Below, piece after piece: positions 42,839-50,734 of a stretch of DNA of 64,000 nucleotides. This stretch comes from Caproicibacter sp047777415 (GTDB taxonomy: Bacteria > Bacillota > Clostridia > Oscillospirales > Acutalibacteraceae). The stretch lies in assembly GCA_047777415.1 (NCBI GenBank), contig JBKEEO010000001.1, positions 558,001 to 622,000 on the forward strand, written 5' to 3'. The translations under genes and the position numbers were made by a program. The first letter of the stretch is position 1, and every line of letters starts with the position of its first letter. Below the pieces are notes generated by a model. The model saw only the letters and a program-made list of their open reading frames with translations. It had not been told where the DNA came from and did no database searches.

Positions 42839-43553
42839 CATATGCAAGACCTTTGAAAAGCAGGTTGTTCTGCAGGATGTTTGTTTTCATGCGGACATCC
42901 ACTCGGTTGCAGTGCTCGGCCCTTCGGGCGGTGGAAAGTCGACACTCCTCCGCATTATCGGGGGATTACTTTCACCGTCTTCCGGAACACTGCGAGTGGA
43001 TGGGGAAACGATTTCATTTAACAAAAGTGCCCTGCAGAAATACCGCAGAAACATCGGTTTTGTGTTTCAATCCAACGGACTGTTTGAACATTTAACCGCT
43101 CTCGCCAATATGACACTGCCGCTGATTTACACTTTTGGGATGAACAAATCCGATGCCGTCCGAATTGCGGACAGACTATTTGACCGATTTGGCCTTTCGG
43201 AGGAGAAGAACAAATACCCAAGCCAACTCTCGGGCGGACAGCAGCAGAGAATTTCCATTGCGCGTGCGGTTGCCATCAAACCGAAACTTTTGCTGCTCGA
43301 TGAACCGACCTCTGCGCTTGACCCCGAATACACAACGGAAGTTTTGGATATGCTCGGTGAACTGCAGGCGGAGGGACTTAAAACAATAGTGGTAACCCAT
43401 GAGATGGGATTTGCGAAAAACGCTTGTGAAACGGTTATGTTTCTGACCAACCACACCATTGTGGAAAGCGGAAAAAGTACCGAATTTTTTCAAGCGCCAA
43501 AAACAAAAGAGGCGCAGCATTTTTTGGACAAGATTCTGGAATGGAAAGTATAA
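42819..43553 (+). CDS. Polar amino acid ABC transporter, ATP-binding subunit
   Basis: A 244-residue GlnQ/HisP-like ATPase. Walker A is GPSGGGKST, the signature LSGGQQQR, Walker B LLLDEP and the H-loop VVTHEMGFA. The EPTSALDPE stretch is characteristic of this importer class. The start ATG 42819 follows GAGG and overlaps the permease gene by 20 bp, indicating translational coupling. It ends the marR operon; hairpins follow. Confidence 0.95.
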   Translation: MDLELINICKTFEKQVVLQDVCFHADIHSVAVLGPSGGGKSTLLRIIGGLLSPSSGTLRVDGETISFNKSALQKYRRNIGFVFQSNGLFEHLTALANMTLPLIYTFGMNKSDAVRIADRLFDRFGLSEEKNKYPSQLSGGQQQRISIARAVAIKPKLLLLDEPTSALDPEYTTEVLDMLGELQAEGLKTIVVTHEMGFAKNACETVMFLTNHTIVESGKSTEFFQAPKTKEAQHFLDKILEWKV

Positions 43554-43619
43554 ACCCACGTTTCTTTCCCTCATATCACCCAAAAATCAAACCATGACAT
43601 TTATTTTTAAACAAAAAGA

Positions 43620-43654
43620 CGGAGCAGCCCATACCTTTCGGTACGGCTGTTCCG
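43620..43654. terminator. Intrinsic terminator after the amino acid ABC operon; repeated family
   Basis: CGGAGCAGCC pairs with GGCTGTTCCG, with inner TACC/GGTA around TTTC, followed by CC and T5 on plus. Sequence is related to the hairpins at 35522 and 38383. Confidence 0.8.
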
Positions 43655-43662
43655 CCTTTTTG

Positions 43663-43691
43663 CTCGGGATGCTTTTTTAGCATCCCGTGAG
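43663..43691. terminator. Second hairpin between convergent ABC operons
   Basis: CTCGGGATGCT faces AGCATCCCGTGAG around a T-rich loop. It lies downstream of the minus-strand ABC operon and may terminate it, though no T-run follows on minus. Confidence 0.5.
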
Positions 43692-43719
43692 TTTGTTTAA
43701 GATGAAATTTACTTATACT

Positions 43720-45630
43720 CTATTCTGAAAACCATCCCAGCTCTTTCAAAAGCTGGGCGGTCTCACTGTCCCCACTAACATAATACATACCGTCGGGAAC
43801 GTAAATTTCGCCTTCATAGCCGTTCAGCAGTGCTTTCAGTTCTTCACTCTTGGGCGTGATGCTGTCTTTGTACGTAATACGAAGATTGACAACATCGGAT
43901 TCCTCCGACTCACTATCATACCTATAATATGTTCCTGACATCCGGTCTACCTTCTTGCCACGGAAATCCTTCTCAAGTGCCTTCTTCAATCTCTCCGCAG
44001 TCTGCTCATCCGGCACAAATGTTTTTTCGACCATTTTATCATCACCTGCATCGACGTTCTGAATGGTATACACATCGATACTCTTGATATCCTGCGGCGA
44101 GAGATAGAAAATTAAATCGCTTGTTATCGTAAATTCCGGTATGGCGGACAGTTTTTCATATGCCGGTGTTATCACGTCATACAGGTTTATATCATCGGAA
44201 TAACTCTGATAGCTCCTTGTGAACACACTCCCGTCTTTCAGTTTGTAGGTCAGGGACAATCCGATGCCGGTGTTGTTTTTAAACCGATAAGGGAATTGTT
44301 TGCGGTACTGTTGTATGATATCCTTCTGTACCTCAATCACCGTTTTGATATTGTCCGGTTCTTGAATGGTTGGTGCCAGCTTGAGAATGGTATGATGGGT
44401 AGTATCATTATTACCATATACCAACTGTGTCCCGGAGCCGTTCCAGAATGTATCCTTGTTAATGGTAACGCTTTCAACTTCGGAAACATCCGGAACGCGG
44501 GTGTCATAGCCGAACATACCGGTACACAGCACGCCGTAAAACGCGACAAACGCAACGACAAACGCGCCGTACCACAGAAAACTCTTCTTTAAGTTCTTAA
44601 ATCCGCGCGAATAAATGGTTTCCAAGATAATATGGGTGGCTAAAGAGCCGAAAAGAACCCCGATGAAAAATGCGGTATCCGATGCCTCACTCAACATAAG
44701 CCCGAACCAAATGCCTCCGACGGCCGACACCAGAAAGCGAATAATAATTTTCGGAATAGGAAATGCAAAGTTGTCTTCCGCCGTTTCACTTTTGCGTTTA
44801 CGGTACAACCAAACGCTTCCCGCCAGCAGCAGAACTGTCATCGCAATCCACCAAATCAGAAATCCCATGGAAAAAGGCTCATACAGCGAGACAAACGCTG
44901 CGGCAATCGGTGCCAATGCAGTAATCAGCTGCATATGCTCCGCCATTCTGATGCTCATACCCGGCACAAGCATTTGCGCAATCCAATAAACGCAAAGAAT
45001 TAAAAGCGGATAGCCTGCGTTGATGCCGAGTGCGGAAAGGATCGCGTCCAGCGTAGTACCGGCGCACATCATCATGAACAGAGCAAAAGTAAATACCGCC
45101 GTGCCCATCAGCATGACCCAAAGCATAGTCGCCATTGGCGCACGTGCACCGTCCGTGACGGTAACTCCGTAAGCTGCACCAATGATTTGCAAGGATAGAA
45201 AGTCAAGAAGTACCGGCACAAACAAAATGGTCAAACCCGCGCACCAGCGCCCTAGCAACATCTGCTCACGGCTAACCGGCAGCGCGTGGTAGAGATCCAC
45301 GCTGCGCTTGTTCTGTATATAACCGAACAGTATCACACACAGTACCGCGCAGAACAGCAGAACAAGCATTACTGCAAAGGTTGGCAGTACCTCATTAACT
45401 AGGTCGGTATAATTCCCGGCAAGGATTTTCATCTTCTCCGCCTGAGATATTCCCACCTGCTGTGACAGGGACTTCGTCTCATTAGACATAGAAATCAGCA
45501 AAATGAGTGGGTTTACAAGGAACAACAGCAGCGCCAGCAGCGCCATCACGCCTATATTTTTTCTCAGTGCCCACAAATAAGTTTGACGAAACTGGGCTGC
45601 ACCGTTAAGAGAGGATGTTGTTGATGTCAT
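43720..45630 (-). CDS. ABC-2 type membrane protein of a YtrA-regulated transporter
   Basis: A 636-residue permease-like protein. An N-terminal membrane part has about ten hydrophobic helices (residues ~25-330), including the block CAVLCVILFGYIQNKRSVDLYHALPVSREQML typical of this family (here read in pieces: IQNKRSVDLYHALPVSREQ). A long polar extracytoplasmic C-terminal part of ~280 residues follows. Similar large subunits accompany YtrB-like ATPases in cell-wall antibiotic response operons. ATG 45630 is used because GGAGG lies nearby; the frame's 41 upstream codons lie inside the ATPase gene. Substrate unknown. Confidence 0.85.
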   Translation of the reverse strand: MTSTTSSLNGAAQFRQTYLWALRKNIGVMALLALLLFLVNPLILLISMSNETKSLSQQVGISQAEKMKILAGNYTDLVNEVLPTFAVMLVLLFCAVLCVILFGYIQNKRSVDLYHALPVSREQMLLGRWCAGLTILFVPVLLDFLSLQIIGAAYGVTVTDGARAPMATMLWVMLMGTAVFTFALFMMMCAGTTLDAILSALGINAGYPLLILCVYWIAQMLVPGMSIRMAEHMQLITALAPIAAAFVSLYEPFSMGFLIWWIAMTVLLLAGSVWLYRKRKSETAEDNFAFPIPKIIIRFLVSAVGGIWFGLMLSEASDTAFFIGVLFGSLATHIILETIYSRGFKNLKKSFLWYGAFVVAFVAFYGVLCTGMFGYDTRVPDVSEVESVTINKDTFWNGSGTQLVYGNNDTTHHTILKLAPTIQEPDNIKTVIEVQKDIIQQYRKQFPYRFKNNTGIGLSLTYKLKDGSVFTRSYQSYSDDINLYDVITPAYEKLSAIPEFTITSDLIFYLSPQDIKSIDVYTIQNVDAGDDKMVEKTFVPDEQTAERLKKALEKDFRGKKVDRMSGTYYRYDSESEESDVVNLRITYKDSITPKSEELKALLNGYEGEIYVPDGMYYVSGDSETAQLLKELGWFSE

Positions 45631-46504
45631 AACCTGCCACCTCCATTTCACTGATAAATACCTCTTCCAGCGTAAGCGGAAGCGCCTCTGCAAAAAGGGG
45701 ATGCATGGAATTGAGCTTTTGCATAATTTCCTCCTGGCTGCCGCGCACCACAAGGTTCAGCAGAGAACCCCTTTCTTCCCACTGGAGTATTTCCAACGGC
45801 TCAAAGGTACTTTTGTCCGGCATTTGCTTAAACGCCGCCTGAACCTTGCACACACCGAGCCGCAGCGCGTCAATATCCTTTTCAAACAGGATGCCGCCCT
45901 TATGAAACAGTCCCACATGGTCGCACAAATCTTCCAGTTCCCTTAAGTTGTGGGACGCAATAATCACGGTCATCTGTTTGTCGACAACTTCCTGAGAAAC
46001 CAGCTTCTTTAAAAGCTGCCGCATGACCGGGTCAAGCCCATCAAAAATTTCATCCATTAAAAGATAGTCCGGACGCGCAGAAAATGCACAAATCAGCGCT
46101 GCCTGCCTTTGCATTCCTTTTGAAAATGTGGAAATACGCTTCTTTGTTGGAAGTGAAAACAGTTTGCATAAATCGTCAAATTTTTTTGGATCCCATTTAG
46201 GGTAAACCCCTGCATAAAACTTTGCCATATCATAAAGTGTGGATTGCGGCGGAAAATACGGGTAGTCCGGAATAAAGCATATTCTGGATTTTACCGGAGT
46301 GTTTTCAAACGGCGCTTTTCCGTCCACAAATATATTGCCGCCGTCCGGAGCATAAATCCCCGCGCAAGTCCGCAGAAATGTCGATTTTCCCGCGCCGTTG
46401 GAACCGACCAGCCCAAAAACGGAACCTCCCCCGATTTGAAAGGTCACTCCGTCCAGCGCGGCTTTCGTCCCAAACTTTTTCGTCAGATTCTTTACCTCAA
46501 TCAT
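45605..46504 (-). CDS. ABC transporter ATP-binding protein (YtrB-like)
   Basis: A 299-residue ATPase. Walker A is GSNGAGKST, the signature is a degenerate FSKGMQRQ, Walker B is YLLMDEIFDGLD and the H-loop ASHNLREL. The DEIFDGLDP variant is typical of the YtrB/AlbC-like group. A ~90-residue C-terminal domain follows. It overlaps gntR by eight bases and the permease gene by 26, so the three genes form one operon. The likely function is export or immunity against membrane-active compounds; this is inference from YtrA systems. Confidence 0.92.
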   Translation of the reverse strand: MIEVKNLTKKFGTKAALDGVTFQIGGGSVFGLVGSNGAGKSTFLRTCAGIYAPDGGNIFVDGKAPFENTPVKSRICFIPDYPYFPPQSTLYDMAKFYAGVYPKWDPKKFDDLCKLFSLPTKKRISTFSKGMQRQAALICAFSARPDYLLMDEIFDGLDPVMRQLLKKLVSQEVVDKQMTVIIASHNLRELEDLCDHVGLFHKGGILFEKDIDALRLGVCKVQAAFKQMPDKSTFEPLEILQWEERGSLLNLVVRGSQEEIMQKLNSMHPLFAEALPLTLEEVFISEMEVAGYDINNILS

Positions 46505-46877
46505 GTGTATCTTCCCTCCCGTCAAACGTGCCGGATATCTGCGCCAGAATCTCTTGTTTGGTCACACCGAATGCGATGGCTTCCGCTGCAGCCTCCCTCA
46601 CTTTTTCCAATGCTTGTTCCTTTCTGCGCATAATGGCGGTCTCATCCCCGGCAAGAAAAGAACCCTTGCCCTTTACCGAAAAAATGATGCCGTCATGCTC
46701 CAGCATTCGGTAGGCTTTCTGCACGGTATTTGGGTTAATGCCAAGCTCCTGCGCCACTGTTCGAACACTCGGCAGGGCTTTGCCCGGCTCCATGGCACCC
46801 AATGCCGCCATCCGCGTGATGGACCGATACAGCTGCTCATAAATGGGAAGCCGGCTTTTGTAATCCAGCACGAACAT
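46497..46877 (-). CDS. GntR-family repressor, YtrA subfamily
   Basis: A 126-residue short GntR regulator. It starts with the YtrA-type block YKSRLPIYEQLYRSITRMAA, followed by the winged-helix recognition segment LPSVRTVAQELGINPNTVQK and ILEHDGIIFSVKGKGSFLA-like wing (here MLEHDGIIFSVKGKGSF). The effector domain is reduced to two helices, the defining trait of YtrA proteins. It should bind the palindrome directly upstream and repress its own operon. ATG 46877 is preferred; GTG 46886 overlaps the ribosome site. Confidence 0.94.
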   Translation of the reverse strand: MFVLDYKSRLPIYEQLYRSITRMAALGAMEPGKALPSVRTVAQELGINPNTVQKAYRMLEHDGIIFSVKGKGSFLAGDETAIMRRKEQALEKVREAAAEAIAFGVTKQEILAQISGTFDGREDTHD

Positions 46878-46898
46878 TTTCTTCACCTCACTGTATGT

Positions 46899-46955
46899 AC
46901 TGTATTATCTTTATTAATACAGTTGCAGTATAGCACCTCTTCCATTCTTTGTCAA
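46899..46955 (-). promoter_or_regulatory. Promoter and palindromic operator of the gntR-ABC operon
   Basis: On minus: TTGACA (46955-46950), 17 bp, TATACT (46932-46927). Immediately downstream ACTGTATTA (46899-46907) and TAATACAGT (46915-46923) are exact inverted copies separated by 7 bp, covering the transcription start. A further half-site-like ACTGTAT lies at 46890-46896. This fits a GntR dimer blocking initiation. Confidence 0.9.
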
Positions 46956-46964
46956 CAGGAATTT

Positions 46965-48008
46965 TTAATTTTTCGCCTGCTCTGCTTGTTTCAGTCTGCT
47001 TGCCAAATAGGCAAACAGTCCTCCGAATACGATATTGGCGTAATAAGTAATTAGGCGCCAAAGGACGATGGCCGGGAAGATTGCGGATTTAAAATAAAGA
47101 CCGAAGAACAGGTAGAAACTGCTTTCCGCACCGCCGGAACTACCGGGAAGCGGCACAAAGGCGGAAACCATCGCCACAAACACCTGTGCGGCCACCATCG
47201 CGGTTACAGAAGCCCCGTGCAGATTGAAACTGCGATAGATGAAAAACGGAATCAGACTGTTCAGCGTAATCTGCACCGTGGCAGAAACCATAACGGCAAG
47301 ATACAGCGGAGCGGAGTTCCCCATTGTTTTGGAGGCATCGTGGAAAATTTGCAACTGATTGTGGATTTTCTCATAGCGCTTTTTAGGGCGGCGGCACAGT
47401 TTCATGCGGTGCAGCAACGCCAGCACGGAACGAAGAATCCGATCCGTTGTTTTTTCACTGACCATGAAAAGGATAACCGTTGCGATAAAGATACAGTTGG
47501 TAATCAGACCAATGACGGTTAAAAACGCGAAATTGGTAACATTCGTCTGAAAATAATGGAGTTTCATTGCAACCATGATGAGTGCATACACAACCATGAC
47601 AATTTGGTATGCCAGGGTTTTCACCGCTACCACGGAACCGGCCATACCGGTATCCATGCCCATACTGCTTAAGGTATACATCTGCATGGGCTGCCCCCCG
47701 GTTGCAAACGGAGTCACCGCGTTGTATAGAAATCCAATCATTCCGGTTGAAAAGGAATGTGAAAACTTCCATTTGGGTTTTAGATGCCGGCACAGCAAAT
47801 GAATTTCCAATCCTTCCAACAGCCAGCACACCACTGCAGCGAACACCGCGGCAAACAGCCAGGAATGTCGGAGTGTTTTTGCTATGCGGGCCAGTGTTTC
47901 GATTCCTCCGCCTGTTGTAAACAGAAAATACAGCAAAATGCCAACGGAGAGAATCAGCGTAGCAGCCACAAAAATTTTTTTACCTAACTTTCTGGTTTTT
48001 TCCGCCAT
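46965..48008 (-). CDS. Lysylphosphatidylglycerol synthase TM-region/flippase-like membrane protein
   Basis: A 347-residue protein of the UPF0104/LPG_synthase_TM family (MprF flippase-domain-like), with about eight hydrophobic helices. Family motifs visible are WLLEGLEIHLLCR near residue 62, the NAVTPFATGGQPMQMYTLSS block near 95 and FVPLPGSSGGAESSFYLFF near 285. The aminoacyl-transferase domain of MprF is absent, so it may move a lipid or glycolipid across the membrane; the substrate is unknown. It is monocistronic and sits upstream of the gntR promoter in the same direction. Confidence 0.88.
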   Translation of the reverse strand: MAEKTRKLGKKIFVAATLILSVGILLYFLFTTGGGIETLARIAKTLRHSWLFAAVFAAVVCWLLEGLEIHLLCRHLKPKWKFSHSFSTGMIGFLYNAVTPFATGGQPMQMYTLSSMGMDTGMAGSVVAVKTLAYQIVMVVYALIMVAMKLHYFQTNVTNFAFLTVIGLITNCIFIATVILFMVSEKTTDRILRSVLALLHRMKLCRRPKKRYEKIHNQLQIFHDASKTMGNSAPLYLAVMVSATVQITLNSLIPFFIYRSFNLHGASVTAMVAAQVFVAMVSAFVPLPGSSGGAESSFYLFFGLYFKSAIFPAIVLWRLITYYANIVFGGLFAYLASRLKQAEQAKN

Positions 48009-48260
48009 GTTACAACTCCAGACTTTAAAATTTAATTCGATTAACTTTTATATTTTATAACAACACGCCCGATTATACAAGCAAAACTCATTTTTGGGCA
48101 ATACCATCCCTGCAATCTGTGGATTTTCGCAGCGTACTGTGTGGGTTATTTGAAAGGAAAAATCTCCTTTGCCATGTTCACTGCATGATAAAAAACGCCA
48201 AACTGCGACAGATTTATTTTTCTACTGTGTCATTATATACGGCAAAATGGGAAATTTGAT

Positions 48261-48289
48261 AACACCGCCCTATCCTTCCTGCATAATAT
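48261..48289 (+). promoter_or_regulatory. Weak candidate mother-cell (sigma-E/K) promoter for cotJ
   Basis: CATAATAT (48282-48289) resembles sigma-E/sigma-K -10 boxes, with AACACC (48261-48266) at 15 bp as a possible sigma-K -35 (mACm). cotJ is mother-cell expressed in Bacillus. The rest of 48009-48260 shows no feature. Confidence 0.3.
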
Positions 48290-48328
48290 GTGATGAGAAA
48301 CATCCAGTTTCGCGAAAGGAGATTCATC

Positions 48329-48820
48329 ATGTTAGAGAACGCAAATACCTCCAATAATATGGTGGCGGAATATAATAACAAACCAAATGTGCGGACGTCT
48401 CCCAAGGTTTCATCGGAAGCGGCTGCGAATCCCCGTACTGCCAATGTACACGGCAGCAATGGGGGAGTCATCTCGGAGTATTCCAGCGGTCAAAATCCAA
48501 AATCGAGCGGAGCGGTTTCCCCGACAGAGACGAACGGCGAAAAAGTTTCAACTGAAACCGCCAATGCGCAAAATAAAACGGCCACCGCCACCTCCCCGGC
48601 GCAAACCGGGACGAAGGACAGCGACGTGAAGAGCAGCTATATCAACGGACAGGGCTGCACGCCAAACCGGTCGCGGTTTCCCGCTCAAACCCCCGTCGCA
48701 ATGGCTTATGTTCCGTTCCAGAACATGGACACAACGTATTCCCCGGAAGAGGGTTTGAACTACGGAACAATTTTCCCCGAATTAAATAAACCATTTTTAG
48801 GCGGAGGGATGGAAAAATGA
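48329..48820 (+). CDS. cotJA: Spore coat protein CotJA-like with long disordered N-terminus
   Basis: A 163-residue protein. The last ~45 residues (VAMAYVPFQNMDTTYSPEEG, GTIFPELNKPFLGG) match CotJA, a small spore coat-associated protein. The first ~115 residues are low complexity, rich in Asn, Ser, Thr and Ala, and not part of the usual ~70-80 residue CotJA. AAAGGAG precedes ATG 48329 at the right distance. Its stop overlaps the cotJB start (ATGA), giving the standard cotJA-B-C operon. Confidence 0.88.
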   Translation: MLENANTSNNMVAEYNNKPNVRTSPKVSSEAAANPRTANVHGSNGGVISEYSSGQNPKSSGAVSPTETNGEKVSTETANAQNKTATATSPAQTGTKDSDVKSSYINGQGCTPNRSRFPAQTPVAMAYVPFQNMDTTYSPEEGLNYGTIFPELNKPFLGGGMEK

Positions 48821-49077
48821 GCGAACGCGAGCGTCTGATGCGTAAAATTAACGCAAATCAGTTTACCATGTGGGAGCTTCATATTTATCTGGACACCCAT
48901 CCGGGAGACTGCCAAGCGGCCGCCCGTCTGGAAAAGTGCCGAAAGGAAACAGATGCCCTTGTAGCAAGATACGAAGCGGCATACGGCCCGATTAACGAAA
49001 GCACAAATACCACCAACCGTTGGGCATGGATTGCCGAACCATGGCCCTGGGAGCTTGACGAGGAGGAGGACAAATAA
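48817..49077 (+). CDS. cotJB: Spore coat protein CotJB
   Basis: An 86-residue coat assembly protein. It has the CotJB arrangement: an N-terminal helix (RERLMRKINANQFTMWELHI), the motif YLDTHPGDCQA, then a helix with Tyr and Lys, and a C-terminal WAWIAEPWPWELDEEEDK with the conserved tryptophans. Overlaps cotJA by four bases and abuts cotJC with no gap. Confidence 0.96.
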   Translation: MSERERLMRKINANQFTMWELHIYLDTHPGDCQAAARLEKCRKETDALVARYEAAYGPINESTNTTNRWAWIAEPWPWELDEEEDK

Positions 49078-49695
49078 ATGTGGACTTATGAGAAAAGGCT
49101 TCAATACCCCGTAAAAATTAAAAACCCGAATCCGGCGCTCGCCAAGCTGATCATATCACAATACGGCGGGCCGCACGGAGAAATGGGGGCTTCTCTCCGG
49201 TATCTGAGCCAGCGGTACACCATGCCGTACCCGGAGTTAAAAGCCATTTTGACCGATATCGGCACCGAAGAACTTGGACATTTGGAAATGGTGGGAACCA
49301 TTGTCTATCAGCTGACGCGCAACCTGACCCCGGAGCAAATTAAGAAAGCCGGATTCGATGCCTACTTTATTGACCACACGACCGGTATTTATCCGAGCGA
49401 TGCTTCCGGCAATCCGTTCAATGCTGCCACGCTTTCTTCCACCGGCGATTCCCTCGCGGATATCCACGAGGACCTTGCGGCAGAGCAGAAAGCACGCCTT
49501 ACCTATGACAATATCCTCCGCTACTGCACAGATGACCCCGATGTGCGCGATGCCATTCGTTTCCTGCGGGAACGTGAGGTCGTGCACTACCAGCGTTTCG
49601 GTGAAGGCCTGCGGATTATCACAGACAACATGGATTCCAAGAACTTCTATGCGATTAATCCCCAGTTTGACAAGAAAAAAAATAAGAATCGATAA
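49078..49695 (+). CDS. cotJC: Spore coat protein CotJC, manganese catalase-like
   Basis: A 205-residue four-helix-bundle protein of the manganese catalase family, found in the inner coat. Likely metal ligands are in ASLRYLSQRYTMPYPELKAI, DIGTEELGHLEMVGTIV (the Glu-x2-His pattern) and the later REREVVHYQRFGE block, so the dimanganese site appears intact and the protein may degrade peroxide. It starts right at the cotJB stop. Two hairpins follow. Confidence 0.96.
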   Translation: MWTYEKRLQYPVKIKNPNPALAKLIISQYGGPHGEMGASLRYLSQRYTMPYPELKAILTDIGTEELGHLEMVGTIVYQLTRNLTPEQIKKAGFDAYFIDHTTGIYPSDASGNPFNAATLSSTGDSLADIHEDLAAEQKARLTYDNILRYCTDDPDVRDAIRFLREREVVHYQRFGEGLRIITDNMDSKNFYAINPQFDKKKNKNR

Positions 49696-49745
49696 TTTCA
49701 TTTACCCAAACGGAATGATTTTCAAAACACCGCCCCTTGTGGCAA

Positions 49746-49822
49746 AAATCGGTGGTAAACCCCCGATTTCATGAAAAAATACGCTTTGATTCGGAGCAAA
49801 AACCGAACAAAGCGTATTTTTT
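49746..49822 (+). terminator. Terminator pair after cotJC
   Basis: A small hairpin (AAATCGG...CCGATTT, 49746-49769) is followed by a strong one: AAAAAATACGCTTTG (49774-49788) pairs with CAAAGCGTATTTTTT (49808-49822). The second hairpin recurs almost identically at 54865-54913. Confidence 0.9.
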
Positions 49823-49939
49823 ATCAATAATTTTACTATTTGTATATTTTTCTGTATTACTTAGGTCTAAAAATAGATTGAAAAAGCGGAAAGTTAATTC
49901 GACGCTGTCCTGCGCAGATAGGGCCGCCGTTTAAACGGC

Positions 49940-50734
49940 TTATGACAGAAGGACTTCGTCCGTTTCCTCCTGCACGCCGGCAATTTCCGCGAATTTTTGG
50001 AGCAAGTCGGCCTTCTTGAGCTTTTTCTTGTCCTCTCCGGAAATATCCAGAATAATTTTACCCGCGTTCATCATCAATAAACGGTTCCCATGGCGGATGG
50101 CGTCCGACATATTGTGGGTAATCATCATTGCTGTCAGATTGTTTTCCGCAACAAATCGGTCGGTCAGTTCCAAAACTTTTGCAGCGGTTGCGGGATCAAG
50201 CGCCGCCGTATGTTCATCGAGAAGCAGCAGTTTCGGCTTTTGAAGCGTCGCCATCAAAAGCGTAAGTGCCTGACGCTGGCCTCCCGAAAGCAGACCCACT
50301 TTGGTGGTCATGCGGTCCTCCAATCCTAGCCCGAGCCTTTTCAGCGCTTCGCGATAGCGTTCTCGCTCCGATTTTGTGACCCCCCAGCGCATTATGCGCT
50401 TTTGGCCGCGCCGAAATGCCAGCGCCAAATTCTCCTCAATTTCCATATTCGCGGCAGTACCCATCATCGGGTCTTGAAACACCCTTCCGATGTACGGTGC
50501 ACGCCTGTATTCGGGCAAACCGGTCACATCAACGCCGCCGATAGAAATCGTTCCTTCATCGACGGGCCACACTCCCGCGATGGCGTTTAGCAAGGTGGAT
50601 TTCCCCGCGCCGTTGCCGCCGATTACGGTGACAAAATCTCCCTCGTTTAAGTGAAGATCAATTCCGCAGAGAGCTGTTTTTTCATTGACCGTACCAATAT
50701 TAAATGTTTTGCAGACTTGGTTTAGTTCAAGCAT
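49940..50734 (-). CDS. ABC transporter ATP-binding protein (TrpZ-like)
   Basis: A 264-residue importer ATPase. Walker A is GGNGAGKST, the signature LSGGQRQ, Walker B LLLDEHTAALDP (Glu then His, a variant characteristic of this group) and the H-loop MITHNMSD. It is the last gene of a three-gene operon with an ABC permease related to the branched-chain type and a TrpX-like binding protein. ATG 50734 overlaps the permease stop by eight bases. Substrate prediction (aromatic amino acid or similar) rests on the family only. Confidence 0.92.
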   Translation of the reverse strand: MLELNQVCKTFNIGTVNEKTALCGIDLHLNEGDFVTVIGGNGAGKSTLLNAIAGVWPVDEGTISIGGVDVTGLPEYRRAPYIGRVFQDPMMGTAANMEIEENLALAFRRGQKRIMRWGVTKSERERYREALKRLGLGLEDRMTTKVGLLSGGQRQALTLLMATLQKPKLLLLDEHTAALDPATAAKVLELTDRFVAENNLTAMMITHNMSDAIRHGNRLLMMNAGKIILDISGEDKKKLKKADLLQKFAEIAGVQEETDEVLLS

